Of a DNA stretch of 64,000 bases, positions 45,990-57,150 are shown piece by piece. The notes beneath the pieces are model-generated. The model saw only the letters and a list, made by a program, of their open reading frames with translations. It searched no databases and was not told where the DNA came from. Origin of the DNA: Nageia nagi (lineage: Eukaryota > Pinophyta); the NCBI GenBank assembly GCA_050084985.1, contig JBITNC010000002.1:2728001-2792000 (forward strand). Direction: 5' to 3'. The position numbers and the translations under genes are program-made. How positions within the stretch are numbered: position 1 is the first letter of the stretch; each line of letters opens with the position of its first letter.

Positions 45990-46759
45990 ATATGTATTTT
46001 GGTATCACATAGGTTTTTACTCTAAATGAAGCAAAAGTGCACATAAACATTTATTGTATAATTTATCTAAGCTAATTAATTCAAATAAATGTATATGAAT
46101 AATGGATTATAACAATACAATAACAAAATAATGAATTTACATTGATGTCAAGATGCAAAATGAGATACACACACTAAAGAGAAGGGAATCAAGTGAAAGA
46201 TAAAGACATATGTTTCCTTACCTATGTCAAGGCCAAGGATATGATAGATAAACTTATCAAAGAGTAGTGATCTTGTTGTGTGAACCTCAAGTCCAACTAT
46301 AGAACAAACACCAACGTGGGTGCTAGTCTCTAAGAGCACAATGTGGGTGTGAACATCAGCATGGGAACAAACATCAACACAAGTTTTAACATTAGTGTGG
46401 GTGCAAAAATTCCTAAATATTGAGATTTTCCAACAAGGATAGACGATGATAAGTCAAATTGAGCATATGATCATAGAAGTGGATAACCAATATTTTCTTG
46501 AGTAATAACAAGATTTCAATCTTAGTAGGTAATATTGAGAAATGGTTAGAGATACTTACATTTATATCAAGTGTGATTCACCATTTGACCCCTTGAATAT
46601 TGGTTAAAGCCATCTTGATGTACCTAACATAAAATATAAGAACAAAACCTAAAAAATATGTGATAATAAGGATAAATATGACTAAAATATGATTAAATTT
46701 ATGTGTGAAGTTGTACCTAAGTGGGATCATGTTAAGGGGACCATGTTTAGGTTTCAACA
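45990..46759 (-). repeat. 5' LTR of the inner Tat element
   Basis: 770 bp, aligned with 38950-39736. It contains a degenerate minisatellite (46300-46415) of 'gtgggtgcaaacatcaacat'-like words. Confidence 0.9.
46300..46415. repeat. Degenerate ~22-bp minisatellite in inner LTR
   Basis: Words such as 'acgtgggtgctag', 'atgtgggtgtgaacatcagc' and 'attagtgtgggtgcaaa' recur. Similar words occur inside the same element near 43030-43080 and 43505-43560 and, more decayed, in the other LTR (39270-39340). Confidence 0.55.
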
Positions 46760-47780
46760 ATCACTCTCAAACTATGATGGTACTAGAAAGATTGTTTATG
46801 AGCATTATCTAGATGTCATTGCTATAGGTAAGATATACAATATCATTGAAGAAAATGTAATGGTTAGCCTTTTGGCTTAATTCTTCAAAGGAAAGATACT
46901 AGATTGGTATCGATATTTTCTAGATGGATTTATTTCCTCTTGGAGACATGTTACTAAGCCATTTTTTAAGGAATTTTATGAAACCAAATATTCTTATTCA
47001 CTATTTACACATTTTACCACCATCTAAAGGCATCCTTAAGAATCCATCACATACTTCAATATCCATTTTGGTAAGACTTGGAATAGAATCCTAATGTAGG
47101 TAAAACCCCCAACATCTGTTGTATATATGTACATCTTGTGAGCTTTTTCTTCATATTTAGCATTAAAAATTAAGATTTCCAAGGAAACAACATTCCCAAA
47201 ATTATACTACATGGTGGTTGTTGCTGAAGCTTCTCTAATCACTATTGGTAAGCACTTGAGTAGAGTCTCATATCCTTTCACACCATATTTCATGCTTCAA
47301 AAAGAGACTCAACATTCGAATTCATTTACTCCTCCTTTGATAGAGATACCATAAGCTAGTCATTCTTTGGAAATCTTAGAAATATAAGAACATCAGGTTA
47401 ACCACCAAGACCAAATATAAGGTTGGATCTCTTTGGTCCTAAAATTCTTCTAGCTATGCCAACACCTCACATAAAACCTTAGGCTCAAGGGGACAATAAT
47501 ATGCAAGCAAATATCAATAAGCTCAAAGCAATTCTTCGAAGCATGGCAAATTAGGACATGACCCTAAAAGGTAATTAGAGATTTGATGGAGGATAATAGA
47601 GGAGATTATTATTTCCTTCAAAGGAATAAATTCTGGTTAATAAGGAAGAAGATCATGTACACCTATCTTTAGAGGTTCTAGATTCAAAAGGGGTTGATTA
47701 GTGTATAACTTGCAATGATCCTCATGTACAAGAATCATATCCTACATATCAATATAAGATACATCTGGAAGCTAAAAAAG
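46760..47780 (+). pseudogene. Outer gypsy gag: capsid core and zinc knuckle
   Basis: From 46760 the frame reads 'SLSNYDGTRKIVYEHYLDVI' and 'VMVSLLA', then a stop, then 'FFKGKILDWYRYFLDGF' and 'YFNIHFGKTWNRIL'. This aligns block by block with the gag-only element ('MDYEHCVDVVSLAKIHNI', 'YFKGKVLDWYRGLPNGS', 'DFNIRFQKTWVRV'). Near 47704-47760 'CITCNDPHVQESYPTYQY' matches that element's knuckle 'WCLAYNNAHEQTTCPVYQY'; here the first two Cys and the His are kept and the last Cys is lost. The N-terminal part is on the other side of the inner element. Confidence 0.88.
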
Positions 47781-47789
47781 AAGTGACAT

Positions 47790-48420
47790 ATGAGTGCATG
47801 AATATTGAAGCACTAGAGATAAATTTTATAAACATTATCCTTGCTAATGTCAACATCCTAGATATAGAAATAAGAAGCTCAAACAAGACCTACAAAGGAA
47901 TTTCATACACCCTAGAATCTTCTTTTGAATCATCCCCTCCTAAGGAAGACTAATGAACACCCTTGAAAGATAAATTAGGAGAAGAAAATTGAAGAAACCA
48001 CTAAGAATATATCTTTAGAGACTACTAAGAGTAGCAAAACCAACACCATAAAATAAGGTCAATAGCTTACTGATGAAAGAGAAAACTAGCAAGGACCTTC
48101 TGTTATGGTACCTTGTAAAGATAAAAGAGTGAAAATCTAGCTATGGATTATTCACATGTTATGGTACCTTGTAAAGATAAAAGAGTGAAAATCTTCAACA
48201 AATCCACATCACCATTCCATTTTGAAAAAATGCACCAAGTAAATATGAATTACTATGAAACCAAAGAAACTTATGGATCGATTGATGATTTACATCTTAA
48301 AGATGAGAGTACCATGAGTTTCCTTAATCAAATAGAATAAATTGGCATTGAGAACTGTATGGTCATTGAACCAAACACTTTAGTACTTATTTTTATAAAC
48401 AAATAGTTAAGAGGGTCAAA
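47790..48420 (+). pseudogene. Outer gypsy linker between gag and aRNH
   Basis: A partly open frame (48143-48337) reads 'FHFEKMHQVNMNYYETKETY'. I recognise no domain. Protease and RT should lie here in a full Tat element but no D-[ST]-G, LLGRPW or YxDD block is present, so about 2-3 kb of pol appears to be missing. Confidence 0.5.
48101..48193. repeat. 37-bp identical direct repeat, 19-bp spacer
   Basis: Positions 48101-48137 and 48157-48193 are identical ('tgttatggtaccttgtaaag' and so on). Perfect identity within otherwise heavily mutated sequence points to a recent local duplication. Confidence 0.92.
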
Positions 48421-48421
48421 A

Positions 48422-49160
48422 GTATGGGATATGCATTTCAATGGGGCAAGATCCAAAGCTGGAGCAGGAGTTGAAATCATTTTGAGATCCCCTACAAAAG
48501 GGAAAAAGAAATTTGCCTTTGATTTCAGATGGAGCTATACTAATAATGTTGTTGATTATGATTCCCTATTTTTGAATTAGAACAAGTAACCAAAATAGGA
48601 GTCTAATGCATCCAAATCTTCAGAGATTAAAAATTAATGATAAACCAAGTCATTAAGAAAATGCTCTACCAAACATCACTACTTAAAGACATACCATAAA
48701 AGAGTATGAGATTTGTTTGGAAGTTTCTACATGACCAATTGTATAGCTGTTCCATGCTCCCAAAATTAGGAGACTAACACATTAGCCTTGAATGGATTCA
48801 GGTTTGATCCCACATAGTACTGCTTTAGATAGAAAGATATGAAAGTGATATCTAGGCCATAAATTCTAGGAAATTATTATTTTTGGCAAGTATTCAATGA
48901 TGATGAGCACATAAATCAAATTTTGATAGAGTAACTCCTATGTTGGAATCCCCAAGCCATTGAAGAATCATTCAAGGAATAGTAAATAATATAATTGCAA
49001 AATAATGTATTACCTAAAGGATTCCTTTCTTTTAAAAATATATTCAACCAAAAAGAAGTATCAAAGAAAAAAGGGTTGGTGATAGAGGAAAATAATTTTC
49101 AATACATAGAAATAGCCCTTAGGAAGTTCTTAAAACTAGCCAAGCTATATATGCCTTGAG
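48422..49160 (+). pseudogene. Outer gypsy archaeal-type RNase H remnant and linker
   Basis: The frame gives 'VWDMHFNGARSKAGAGVEII', 'FAFDFRWSYTNNVVDYDSLF', then after a stop 'GVKCIQIF'-like and 'KSMRFVWKF' words. It follows the Tat second-RNase-H pattern W-x-x-x-F-D-G-A-x-S-x-x-G-A-G and T-N-N-x-A-E-Y-E-A-L. The first catalytic Asp is Asn (FNGA) and the Glu block reads DYDSL, so it could not work. The linker 'KGFLSFKNIFNQKE' at 49014-49060 resembles the stretch before integrase, but no integrase follows. Confidence 0.82.
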
Positions 49161-52000
49161 AATAAAAAATGTAGAGACCAAAGACTAGTACTTCATGGAG
49201 AAAAGCATGATTATCAAGCTATATAGATTTGGAGGTAGGCTAATATAACTATCATTCTATGTTGCCAATTGGGTATTTGGCTTAGAATGTTGTAGATAGA
49301 TAGATTACATAGATATCAAGCATGGGACTAGAGTTGGAAAAAATTCCCTTTACAAAATCCCTTTCACTTTCCAAGATATTATAATAAGAAGGAAGGGATT
49401 TCATTTAGAGATAAAAGGTAGAATGATTGATTTGTAACTCTGAGAAGTTTTAGAAAATTGGGAGTATGATCTAGATGGTGTCTTTGCCCAAAGATTGGAG
49501 GTAATAGAAAATGCAAAATTGATCAAGTTTATCAAGAGTTCACAAATGGATGTAGAAATATTGAGGAACAAAAAAGAGATTGAGCCATATATGCCTAATA
49601 AAGTGTTTTTCCTCTAACCCATCCTAAAATTGAGTAATTCTATAAAAGATAAAAAAACATTTGATCCCATCGGACCAATGTTGTCTAATTTACTAATAAA
49701 TAAGTTAAGGGACTCTGGTTGTTCATAGGCAAAATAAACAACATTTGTATAATATTGCACATAGTTTGGCACTAAGATCATCATTTGGGAAAATAATAAT
49801 GATGAACAATTCATTGAATTATATGATCATGAGAATAAGGATGATCATGGGAATAAGGAGAAAAACTATCATGGGGTAGATGAAGGTAAAGAATCTTACA
49901 AAGATAAAAAGCAAGCCCTGAAAAGAGATGAGAATGCCCATGAAGGAGAAGTCCTACAATAAAGGGAAGAACAAAGAGGGGAACTTGTGCCTAAGAGTCT
50001 CCAAATTGTAGTAGAGGTGTAGTAACCTCCAAGCAGGTAGAGAATGCATAAAATACAAGAGGAAATGATGGAGAAGAAGCCTCACCACCAAGAACATAAA
50101 GAAGAACCAAGAAAATGATCACAATGGTTAGAGGAAGAAGCTACAAGGGTAGAAAAGGAAAGAATAATCAAATGTTGACATGACCATACTACTAACTCCT
50201 CAAGTATGCATATTTCTTCCCATACATCTTCTCAAACTTTGCCTAGATTCTCTAGCATGACCACTCCACAAACCCTTAAGACACTTACCCATATAGATGG
50301 TGCCATATCCAAACTCAAAAAAATCCCTCTATTAGACCATATATCTCCCATTCTTACAAGTTCTGGTCCATAAGATGCTATCAATGCATCATCCAAAACC
50401 CTCACTATATCTCAAATCACACTTGCTAACAAAACCATAGCATCTTTTATCTCTATAAGTGATCAACAAGACTCCACTGAAGGTATTTATTAGGAGTTTG
50501 CTAAATTGCAAAAAGGAAAAGGTGTTTGGATGGAAAAGAAAATGGAGAGTATTGCTACTAATTTAGTTCAAATATGATTCCAAATAGAGATTGACCCTAA
50601 AATACAAAAATTACATATGACCATGACTTAAGAGATGCAGTTGGGAGGAACCCCAAAGAAAGAGATGAGTTCTACCTTTGAACTAGATTATACAAAGCTC
50701 CTAATAGCTGATAAGCATCAATTCTTATAGATAAGAGTAGACCTGGTGATAGGTGATACCATATGGTATCAAGAAAAGATCTAGAAGGAGACAAATAATA
50801 ATGCTATGTTAATGAATTAGTTGAATGTTGAAAAAGAAAAGAACAAGGCATTGAGTATTAAGATCAAGGAGTTAACAATGGATCTAAATAGAACCCCTTC
50901 AAGTTTAGAGATGCAAAATAAAGATGAAGCTTTAAAGGAGAAAATTGAGGAGTTGAAAAAGAAAGAAAAAATTATTGACCCCCTGAAGACGATATTAGTT
51001 TAGCATCAAAATTCAATTTCCCAAAGAGATGAAGAAATAGTAAAGCTAAAGGAAAAGATCACGAAAGCTAACAAATTGCAAAACCAATCACAAAGAAAAT
51101 GGGGAAAAGATCATAAATCTACTGGGAGAGAAGGAAATAAAAGAAGTTGAACTTGTTCAAGAAAGGAACATCATATTCTAGGAGGCAAAGTTGACCACTC
51201 ATAGGAGCCAAATTGAGGAGAAATATCATCTCATAGCTTAACTCCAACAACAACTCTCTGATCACCCTATCATAGTCTTATACAATAAAGAGATATTGAA
51301 TTTCATAAAAAGAAATATTGGTAAGATATGGCCCAAGAGCTTCAACACCTTTTTCCTAAATATAGGTACCTAAAGTATTTCTAAGAAGTATTAGTAGAGT
51401 TGTAAGCATAATTAGATTGAGTTTAGGTCATCATTGACCAAAATAAAGATGAAGATAATACAATAGTAAGCATAATCAATAAGGATTCCAATGTAGAGCT
51501 CTAAGCTATCAACATAGAAAGAAAAAGAACATTATCTTGGAAAATGAGCATGGTTAAGCTAGATAGGATGGTAGCAAAGGGGAAAAAGCTCAAGAGCAAG
51601 CTAGAATAGGAATATAACCAAGCACGATAAGAATTCAAGACCTTAAATGATAAAGGTATTATTCTATTTTAGCAACAAGATAACAAAATCTTAAATATAT
51701 AAGAGTACTAGGGGATAGTTGAAGCAATAGGAATGCCATAAATTTCACCCTTGAGAAAGCTCCAATAACCATCAAGAGCATCTTTGCATTCTTTGAAAAT
51801 CTAAGTTCTTTTCTTATAGAGATCAAGAATGTAGTTAAATGGTTCCAAAATATATCTTATGAAAAGGTGAATGTTGTGTTGATAATGGAATCTTCCTTGT
51901 CCACTTTTGTAGACTCAAAGCCAAATAATGGGAACCAATTACTACCATTTTGAAACTACATCAAAGGGATCAATGATAGCTAGATTCTATAGCCTTGCAG
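49141..52000 (+). pseudogene. Long unrecognised coiled-coil-rich frame 3' of aRNH in the outer element
   Basis: One plus-strand frame (phase of 49141) can be followed from about 49141 to 51110 through roughly 20-25 stops, nearly all TAA or TAG, and continues in the next phase to about 51370 and beyond, to roughly 52000. An N-terminal globular part includes 'IIKLYRFGGRLI', 'LSFYVANWVFGLECC', 'YKIPFTFQDIIIRRKGFHLE', 'IKGRMIDL' and 'FDPIGPMLSNLLINKLRDSG'. A charged segment rich in Glu, Lys and His follows (49800-50190), then a Ser/Thr-rich linker (50190-50480) and a long heptad-like coiled coil (50740-51250: 'EKEKNKALSIKIKELTMDL', 'EALKEKIEELKKKEKII', 'QRDEEIVKLKEKITKAN', 'LQQQLSDHP'). I do not recognise the family. 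It sits where integrase would be. It could be a captured host gene or an extra retrotransposon ORF. Confidence 0.65.
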
Positions 52001-52033
52001 AAAATACTTACCCTAAGAGCTACCAAATGTACA

Positions 52034-53585
52034 TGTATAATATATTTTCCATACAAGTGTATATTAATTTTGTAGTTGCAATAAGTTTTTTCTCCAAAAA
52101 GTGTTGTAGGGATACAAAGATCTAAGTCAATCACCTTGGAAGATACAAAGGAAAGAAGGTATTCAAAAGTATCCTAGCATAAAGAGTGACATAACCCAAA
52201 AGAAAGAGGATTTAAGACTCTTTATAATCAAGAAATATATATAATGACATCAACAACTATGACAACTAGTTATCAGTAAAAGAGAATCTTGCTAAAATAT
52301 GTTATGCAACTAGGAGTGATGTCAATTAAGTAGGAAGGATAGGTAAATAAGTTAGTTGTTGGTAAAAAAAGATGAGTGACATCAACAATCAAGTAGTTAG
52401 CATTCAATAATGATAAAAGAAGGATAAGGTGACCCAAAATATTTAAATCACCAATAATGACATTAGTAAGGAAAAAAGGGGTTCAAGATAGTATAAAATT
52501 GGTAGAAGAAGGTAACTGATATCATCTACCACAGTCTTATCTTTTGGTCAAGGAGATACAAGTAGCATAGCTCCTATAACAACAATAATACCATAAGGCA
52601 CATTCCCAAATATGCTCCACTACAAAGGAAGATTACAAATAGGCCCTTCAAATAGTCAATACATGGTAGTATTAACAATACCACATTAGTTAAGGTTGAT
52701 CTAGTTGATCAGACTAGTAGCAATAGGTATGCATGCATGCAAGCCAAGGTAAGCATCAAAGAAACCAACAATTTTTACTGACAAGATTATGGAGCCAAAA
52801 GCTAATTTATAACATAAATGCCTAAAATAAGTCCATTTGAGGGATTGTGAAACCTGCAAAAGATAGTTAGATAGTCTATAGCATGGAAATTGCATGGAGG
52901 TATGCTACAACATTACAAAAAATCCTTTTAGTTTAGTTATATTATTTTGAATCTAATTCATCGATGGCTGATATTTTGAATAATAGTTAGAAGTATTAGA
53001 TATTTACAAGTTTCAACTTATAAATATAGGTAGATTAAATGTAATGATGGTCAAACAATTAAAGTGTTTTCCCTTTGCAATGTTGCTAAAGTAGTTTTTT
53101 GGATACAATATGACATGTTTTATCTTTTTCAATTTATTTCATCATGTATGAGCTTAAATTCTTGTGTATGATTTAGTATATGATTCATGACTTCATGGAT
53201 GAATATTGAGATAGTGATTGTTAATGACATATTTGGCTAGGGTTGCATATGTAGGCAATATTAGTTTATGTTTATTAGCTTGATTATCCTTTTATTCATT
53301 CTGCTTAGGAATCATGTGTTGGTCAAGGATATTTATTAATTCACTTTCTTGCACTCAATTCTTTCATCTCTTTCTAACACTCTTCTCTTTTATTCCTTTC
53401 CTGTACTCTATCTCTCATAAAGTTGAGCATAAGGAGAATTCCCATTGAGGAGAGTCTGACCCTATACCCAATAGACAAGGCATAAGCCTTTTTAACTTGG
53501 AGGTTGATATCTGAGAAATAGTTCATCCTTAATAACTAGGTTAGTTATGATTTTTAGGCACTGAAACATTACACAATCTCAATCA
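52034..53585 (+). repeat. 3' LTR of the outer gypsy element
   Basis: About 1.55 kb, aligned with 36952-38482; TATA-like TTATAAATA at 53018-53026. No strong polypurine tract is visible just upstream. Confidence 0.85.
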
Positions 53586-53590
53586 ATATG

Positions 53591-55474
53591 TATGTTATAC
53601 TCAAAGGACATCATAAAATCAAGCATGTATACCATTTTTTACTACTTAAATCATTTTAGTGGTAGTAGGGTGAATTTCCCCTATTTTGTGTTTCATTCCA
53701 TAGACAAATCAATAAAGAGGGTACATAAATTGGAAGGGAAATTTTATGTACACAAAGGTTTTATATATGTATTTTATCAATACAATTTAGTTAGTATTCC
53801 CAAGAAATTGATCCTTAGTACTTTAACACCTACAATGTAGTGAGACCTTCAAGAGTCATGTTAGGACCCTAAGTATAACATTCCATTGGCATAATTGATA
53901 AGAAAAGAAAAACTACCTAAAAGAATAGAATATCAAGTAAATCAATAATTATTTTAACCAAAATGGAGTAACCAATAACATTAGTTCAAATACATATTAA
54001 GAAAAATAAGAAATGCCTAATAGTTTCTAATTTAACACAAGCTTCAAAAGAAACTACAAACAAGATGAATGTAAAAGGGAAAGGACAAATATATTTGATT
54101 TTCCTTTATGAAGAGATGCAAAGAAAGGATGTTGAACCACCAAAAGTGAGGAATTCATAAGCTGAGTTTCTTTAGGTTGGTAAAACTCAACCATCTAAAA
54201 ATGTTCATTTTTCTATATTATTGGATAGATTTAGTTGATAGCTTTCCAATTGTTACTCAAATATATCAAATAAAATTATAAAATATTATAAATATTCATT
54301 TGAAGTTTTGGTCTAGTTGCCAAACATATAATTTGGAATTCTAGCAATTTTCAAGAAGTTTGACAAGTAGTTAGAAGTTTATTGATTCTAACCAAAATCA
54401 AACTTCAACAAAATATATCATGTTATATACATATAGAAAGAGTAAAATAGATATTTATAATAATATATTTCATTATCAAAATTGATTAGTATATCTCTTA
54501 TGATTATTAGTATTGTGAAGACTAGTTATAATAAATTTCTAGTAACACACAGGCTAGTGATAGGGCTTGAAAGAAATATGATTATTCTTTGGTGATTTGC
54601 ACACAAAGTACCAAGTGTTATATATGGATGAAAATATATTGAAAATAAAGTTCCAATGGTATAATAATTACCAAGTTTGGAGCTTTATATATCTATCAAT
54701 CCTTAGCAATATGAGATCTATCTACTATGAATTTGCTACATACTAAAATGATTGTATCCCAAAGAAAATAATAGTGCAATGGTGATTTATATACAAGGTA
54801 TGGAAAATTATATGTGGTTGGAAAATATTGAAGAGATATTTCCAATAGTTTATAGTTAACCTTAAATGGAGTTCTATAGAAAATATTTTATCCCTTAAAA
54901 CTTGAGTAATTTTTCTAGGCAAAAACCATAAACTTTCACCCACAAAATAAAAAGTAAAACATAGAAAATGCATGAAGAAAAGTCTTGAAATATAAACATC
55001 AACAATAAAAAGGGAATAAGCCTTATGTGTATCAAAGAAATAATAATCCTTTTAGGTATTATAGAAAATTCTTTATATTATATATATGATGCAAAATATC
55101 TCCTTTTACATACAAAGCTACAAAATCAAAAATACAAGTGTCAAGCACACATAATGTATATAATAAAAATAAAAAATAAAATCTATACTAATGAATATTT
55201 ATACAATCTATGTAAGAAAATAAAATTAATTTCTAAGGAATATTGGTAGTTTAGAACCCATCAAGATGAGTGATAGAATAGGTTTGGTTGAGCATGTCCT
55301 ATAGATATATTGTACATGAAAGTATTAAATTCTAACTAATTGCCTTAAGGATGGCCAATCAAATCCAATTATCCAAATCCATATATATATAGCCATTGTT
55401 TACTTTCAAGAAAAAGTGGGACAATAAGTTTAAAAAATATCCAATAGTTATAATTTGAAGTAAAACATGTGATA
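53591..55474. other. Unassigned AT-rich stretch
   Basis: No conserved coding block. 54180-54340 contains wording ('tagctttccaattgttactc') like that at 120-160 of the window, possibly the same LTR family, but this is weak. Confidence 0.4.
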
Positions 55475-56435
55475 TTAATCTTTAATTCCTTCATTATCCT
55501 CCTTAATGTGAATGGGTTGTATTTCAATTATATTTCTTAGTACTTGAAATTGTTCCTTTGACAATACCTTACTGAAGATATTGGTAATTTGGTATTCAAT
55601 TTTACAATAATTGAAGTCAAACAAATCATCATTCACTAAATCTTTGATAAAATGATGGTGAATGTCAATGTAGTTGCTCCTACTATGAAATATTAAATTC
55701 TTTACTGTGATGATTATGTTCATGTTGTCATAATGAATATTGATCAACTAGTGAATTTATAATTACAAGTATTCAAATAATCCCACCATATAAAGGGATT
55801 GAGTACAAGGAAAGGATGTAGTCATGTATTCTACTTCTGCAATGGATAATGCAACTATGTGTTACTTCTTATTGCTCCATGAAATTTGTATTACCAAAGA
55901 AAAAGAAACATATATAGATGTTATTTTTCTATCATTGAGATTGCCTATACAGTCAACATAAATGTATGCTTCAAGTTTTCTAGAATTATTAGTTTCATAA
56001 CATAGGCTAAAATTATTCATATCATTCATATGGTAAATAAATCTCTTGAAAAATTTCCAATAAGATTCATGTAGTGATTCCATGAATTTGGTGACCAAAT
56101 AGACTGCGAACATAATATTAGGTCTCAAAGTTATGAGATATATTAGGCTACCAACAAGAGACTTATATAAGGTTATATTTGTAAGAGTATAAGTATCCTA
56201 TTTCTTCAATTTATAGTTGATGAATACTAATGATAAAACTAATTTGCAATCTTGCATGGCAAATTTGACCAAAATATATTCAACATATTTGGTTGAGTGG
56301 TAAAAATGCCTTTAGATGATTGCTTTATTTTCATAACAAGGAAGTAATGCACTTCACCCAAATTACTCATCTTAAACTCTCTCACCATAATTATTTTGAA
56401 TTATTTTAGAAAGGTAGTGAAGTTTCTCATGAAAA
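55475..56435 (-). pseudogene. Copia fragment: RT end and RNase H, minus strand
   Basis: Minus-strand blocks in order are 'MVREFKMSNLGEVHYFLVMK' (56395-56330), 'LYKSLVGSLIYLITLRPNIM' (56160-56110), 'CYETNNSRKLEAYIYVD' (56010-55950), 'GNLNDRKITSIYVSF' and 'QISWSNKK', then 'HYDNMNIIITVKNLIFHSRS' (55730-55670) and 'IFSKVLSKEQFQVLRNI' (55590-55530). These are the C-terminal RT and RNase H of a plant Copia element different from the one at 24.8 kb. Its upstream part is cut off at a CACTA-like end at 56439. No LTR is seen downstream. Confidence 0.88.
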
Positions 56436-56438
56436 TGA

Positions 56439-56640
56439 CACTACAACAAAAATGGCTTTTATAACAATTGAAAGATGAGTATTTTAGAAACCTCCCTACT
56501 ATACCTAAGAGGGAAGTTTAAAATTTCCCTTAATAAAAATATTTTAGATTCACATAGGCATAGGTAGGAAATAAAACATATGTAGGTCAAAGTGAGAAGA
56601 AACTACGAGTTTCTCATTTTTTTTTTCAATTTAATTTTAT
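56439..56640. mobile_element. CACTA-type transposon terminus (one end only)
   Basis: CACTACAACAAAAATGGCTT begins at 56439, directly where Copia coding stops. CACTACAA-A is the canonical end of plant CACTA (En/Spm) transposons. A subterminal imperfect palindrome, AGGGAAGTTTAAAATTTCCCT, lies near 56509. Preceding bases TGA could be the 3-bp target duplication. I cannot find the opposite end, so the length is unknown. Confidence 0.6.
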
Positions 56641-57150
56641 GAAATTCTATTTGCATCATGCATATTGTCAAATAATTTGTGGGCCTTGTATACTCTTATG
56701 CATTTTTGCATACATATCTATTGGGAAAATCACAACCATAATATTTGATGAAAAACCATTTTCAACTACTCTTTGATATATATCCATGCCTTCTTATAAA
56801 GCTCCCATGGTGGGACATTTAGAAGAACATTGACAAAGGTTAAAGAGTTTAGTTTTACACTTGATAATTACATCTTCTTAAAAGTTTATATGACCTTTTC
56901 AAAAAATGTATTTTATGCATACCTTGTGATCATTATAGTCTATAAAACTTCATCTACATTATGAATCTTTTTAAACAAATCACATACCTTCTTTATGCTT
57001 TGACATTTTGTATACATGTATATTAAGGTACTCACAACATTTAAAGAGTATTTGATGTATGTATAAACCTTGTTGCAAATCTTCTATTTTGGTACATGAT
57101 TTGAGGATGGTGAAAAAGGTGAATTGATCTAGCTTGGATAAGCCTACTCC
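56640..57150. repeat. Second locus of the 18.8-20.1 kb repeat family
   Basis: 'tgcatcatgcatattgtcaa', 'atttgtgggccttgta' and 'gggaaaatcacaaccataat' match 19530-19930 in order and orientation. It carries the same PPR scrap. Confidence 0.7.
56690..56830 (-). pseudogene. PPR protein fragment, second copy
   Basis: With one frame change the minus strand reads 'GMDIYQRVVENGF' and 'NIMVVIFPIDMYAK', the counterpart of 'GMDIHQIVVENGF' and 'NIMVVITLIDMYAK' at 19851-20060. It shows that the PPR piece was carried as part of a dispersed repeat. Confidence 0.65.

Larger units (their letters stand above)
38950..46759 (-). mobile_element. Inner Tat-type gypsy element, minus strand, nested in the outer element
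   Basis: LTRs at 38950-39736 and 45990-46759 begin TGTTGAAACC on the minus strand and end ATATCA. The minus-strand order is gag, protease, RT, RNase H and archaeal-type RNase H. Having both RNase H types is diagnostic of the Tat/Ogre group. Integrase is missing where it should follow (40.49-39.75 kb), and repeats fill that stretch. It separates the outer element's gag, which faces the other way. No clean target duplication is seen. Stops are frequent. Confidence 0.9.
36952..53585 (+). mobile_element. Outer gypsy-type element: gag, aRNH remnant, novel coiled-coil ORF; no RT or integrase seen
   Basis: LTRs at 36952-38482 and 52034-53585 start TGTATAATATATTTT and end near AATCTCAATCA. Flanks ATATA (36947-36951) and ATATG (53586-53590) may be a one-mismatch target duplication. 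Interior order on the plus strand is a short leader, gag N-part, an inserted minus-strand Tat element, gag capsid and knuckle (46.7-47.8 kb), an archaeal-type RNase H (48.4-48.8 kb), and a long coiled-coil frame (49.14 to about 52.0 kb). No YxDD RT block or integrase block was found. It therefore looks non-autonomous, or internally deleted. Confidence 0.75.

Noticed and set aside
38950-53585. Treating 38.9-53.6 kb as a single gypsy element
   Set aside because: Gag occurs twice, in opposite orientations and of different types, and two distinct LTR pairs are present, so two nested elements are required.
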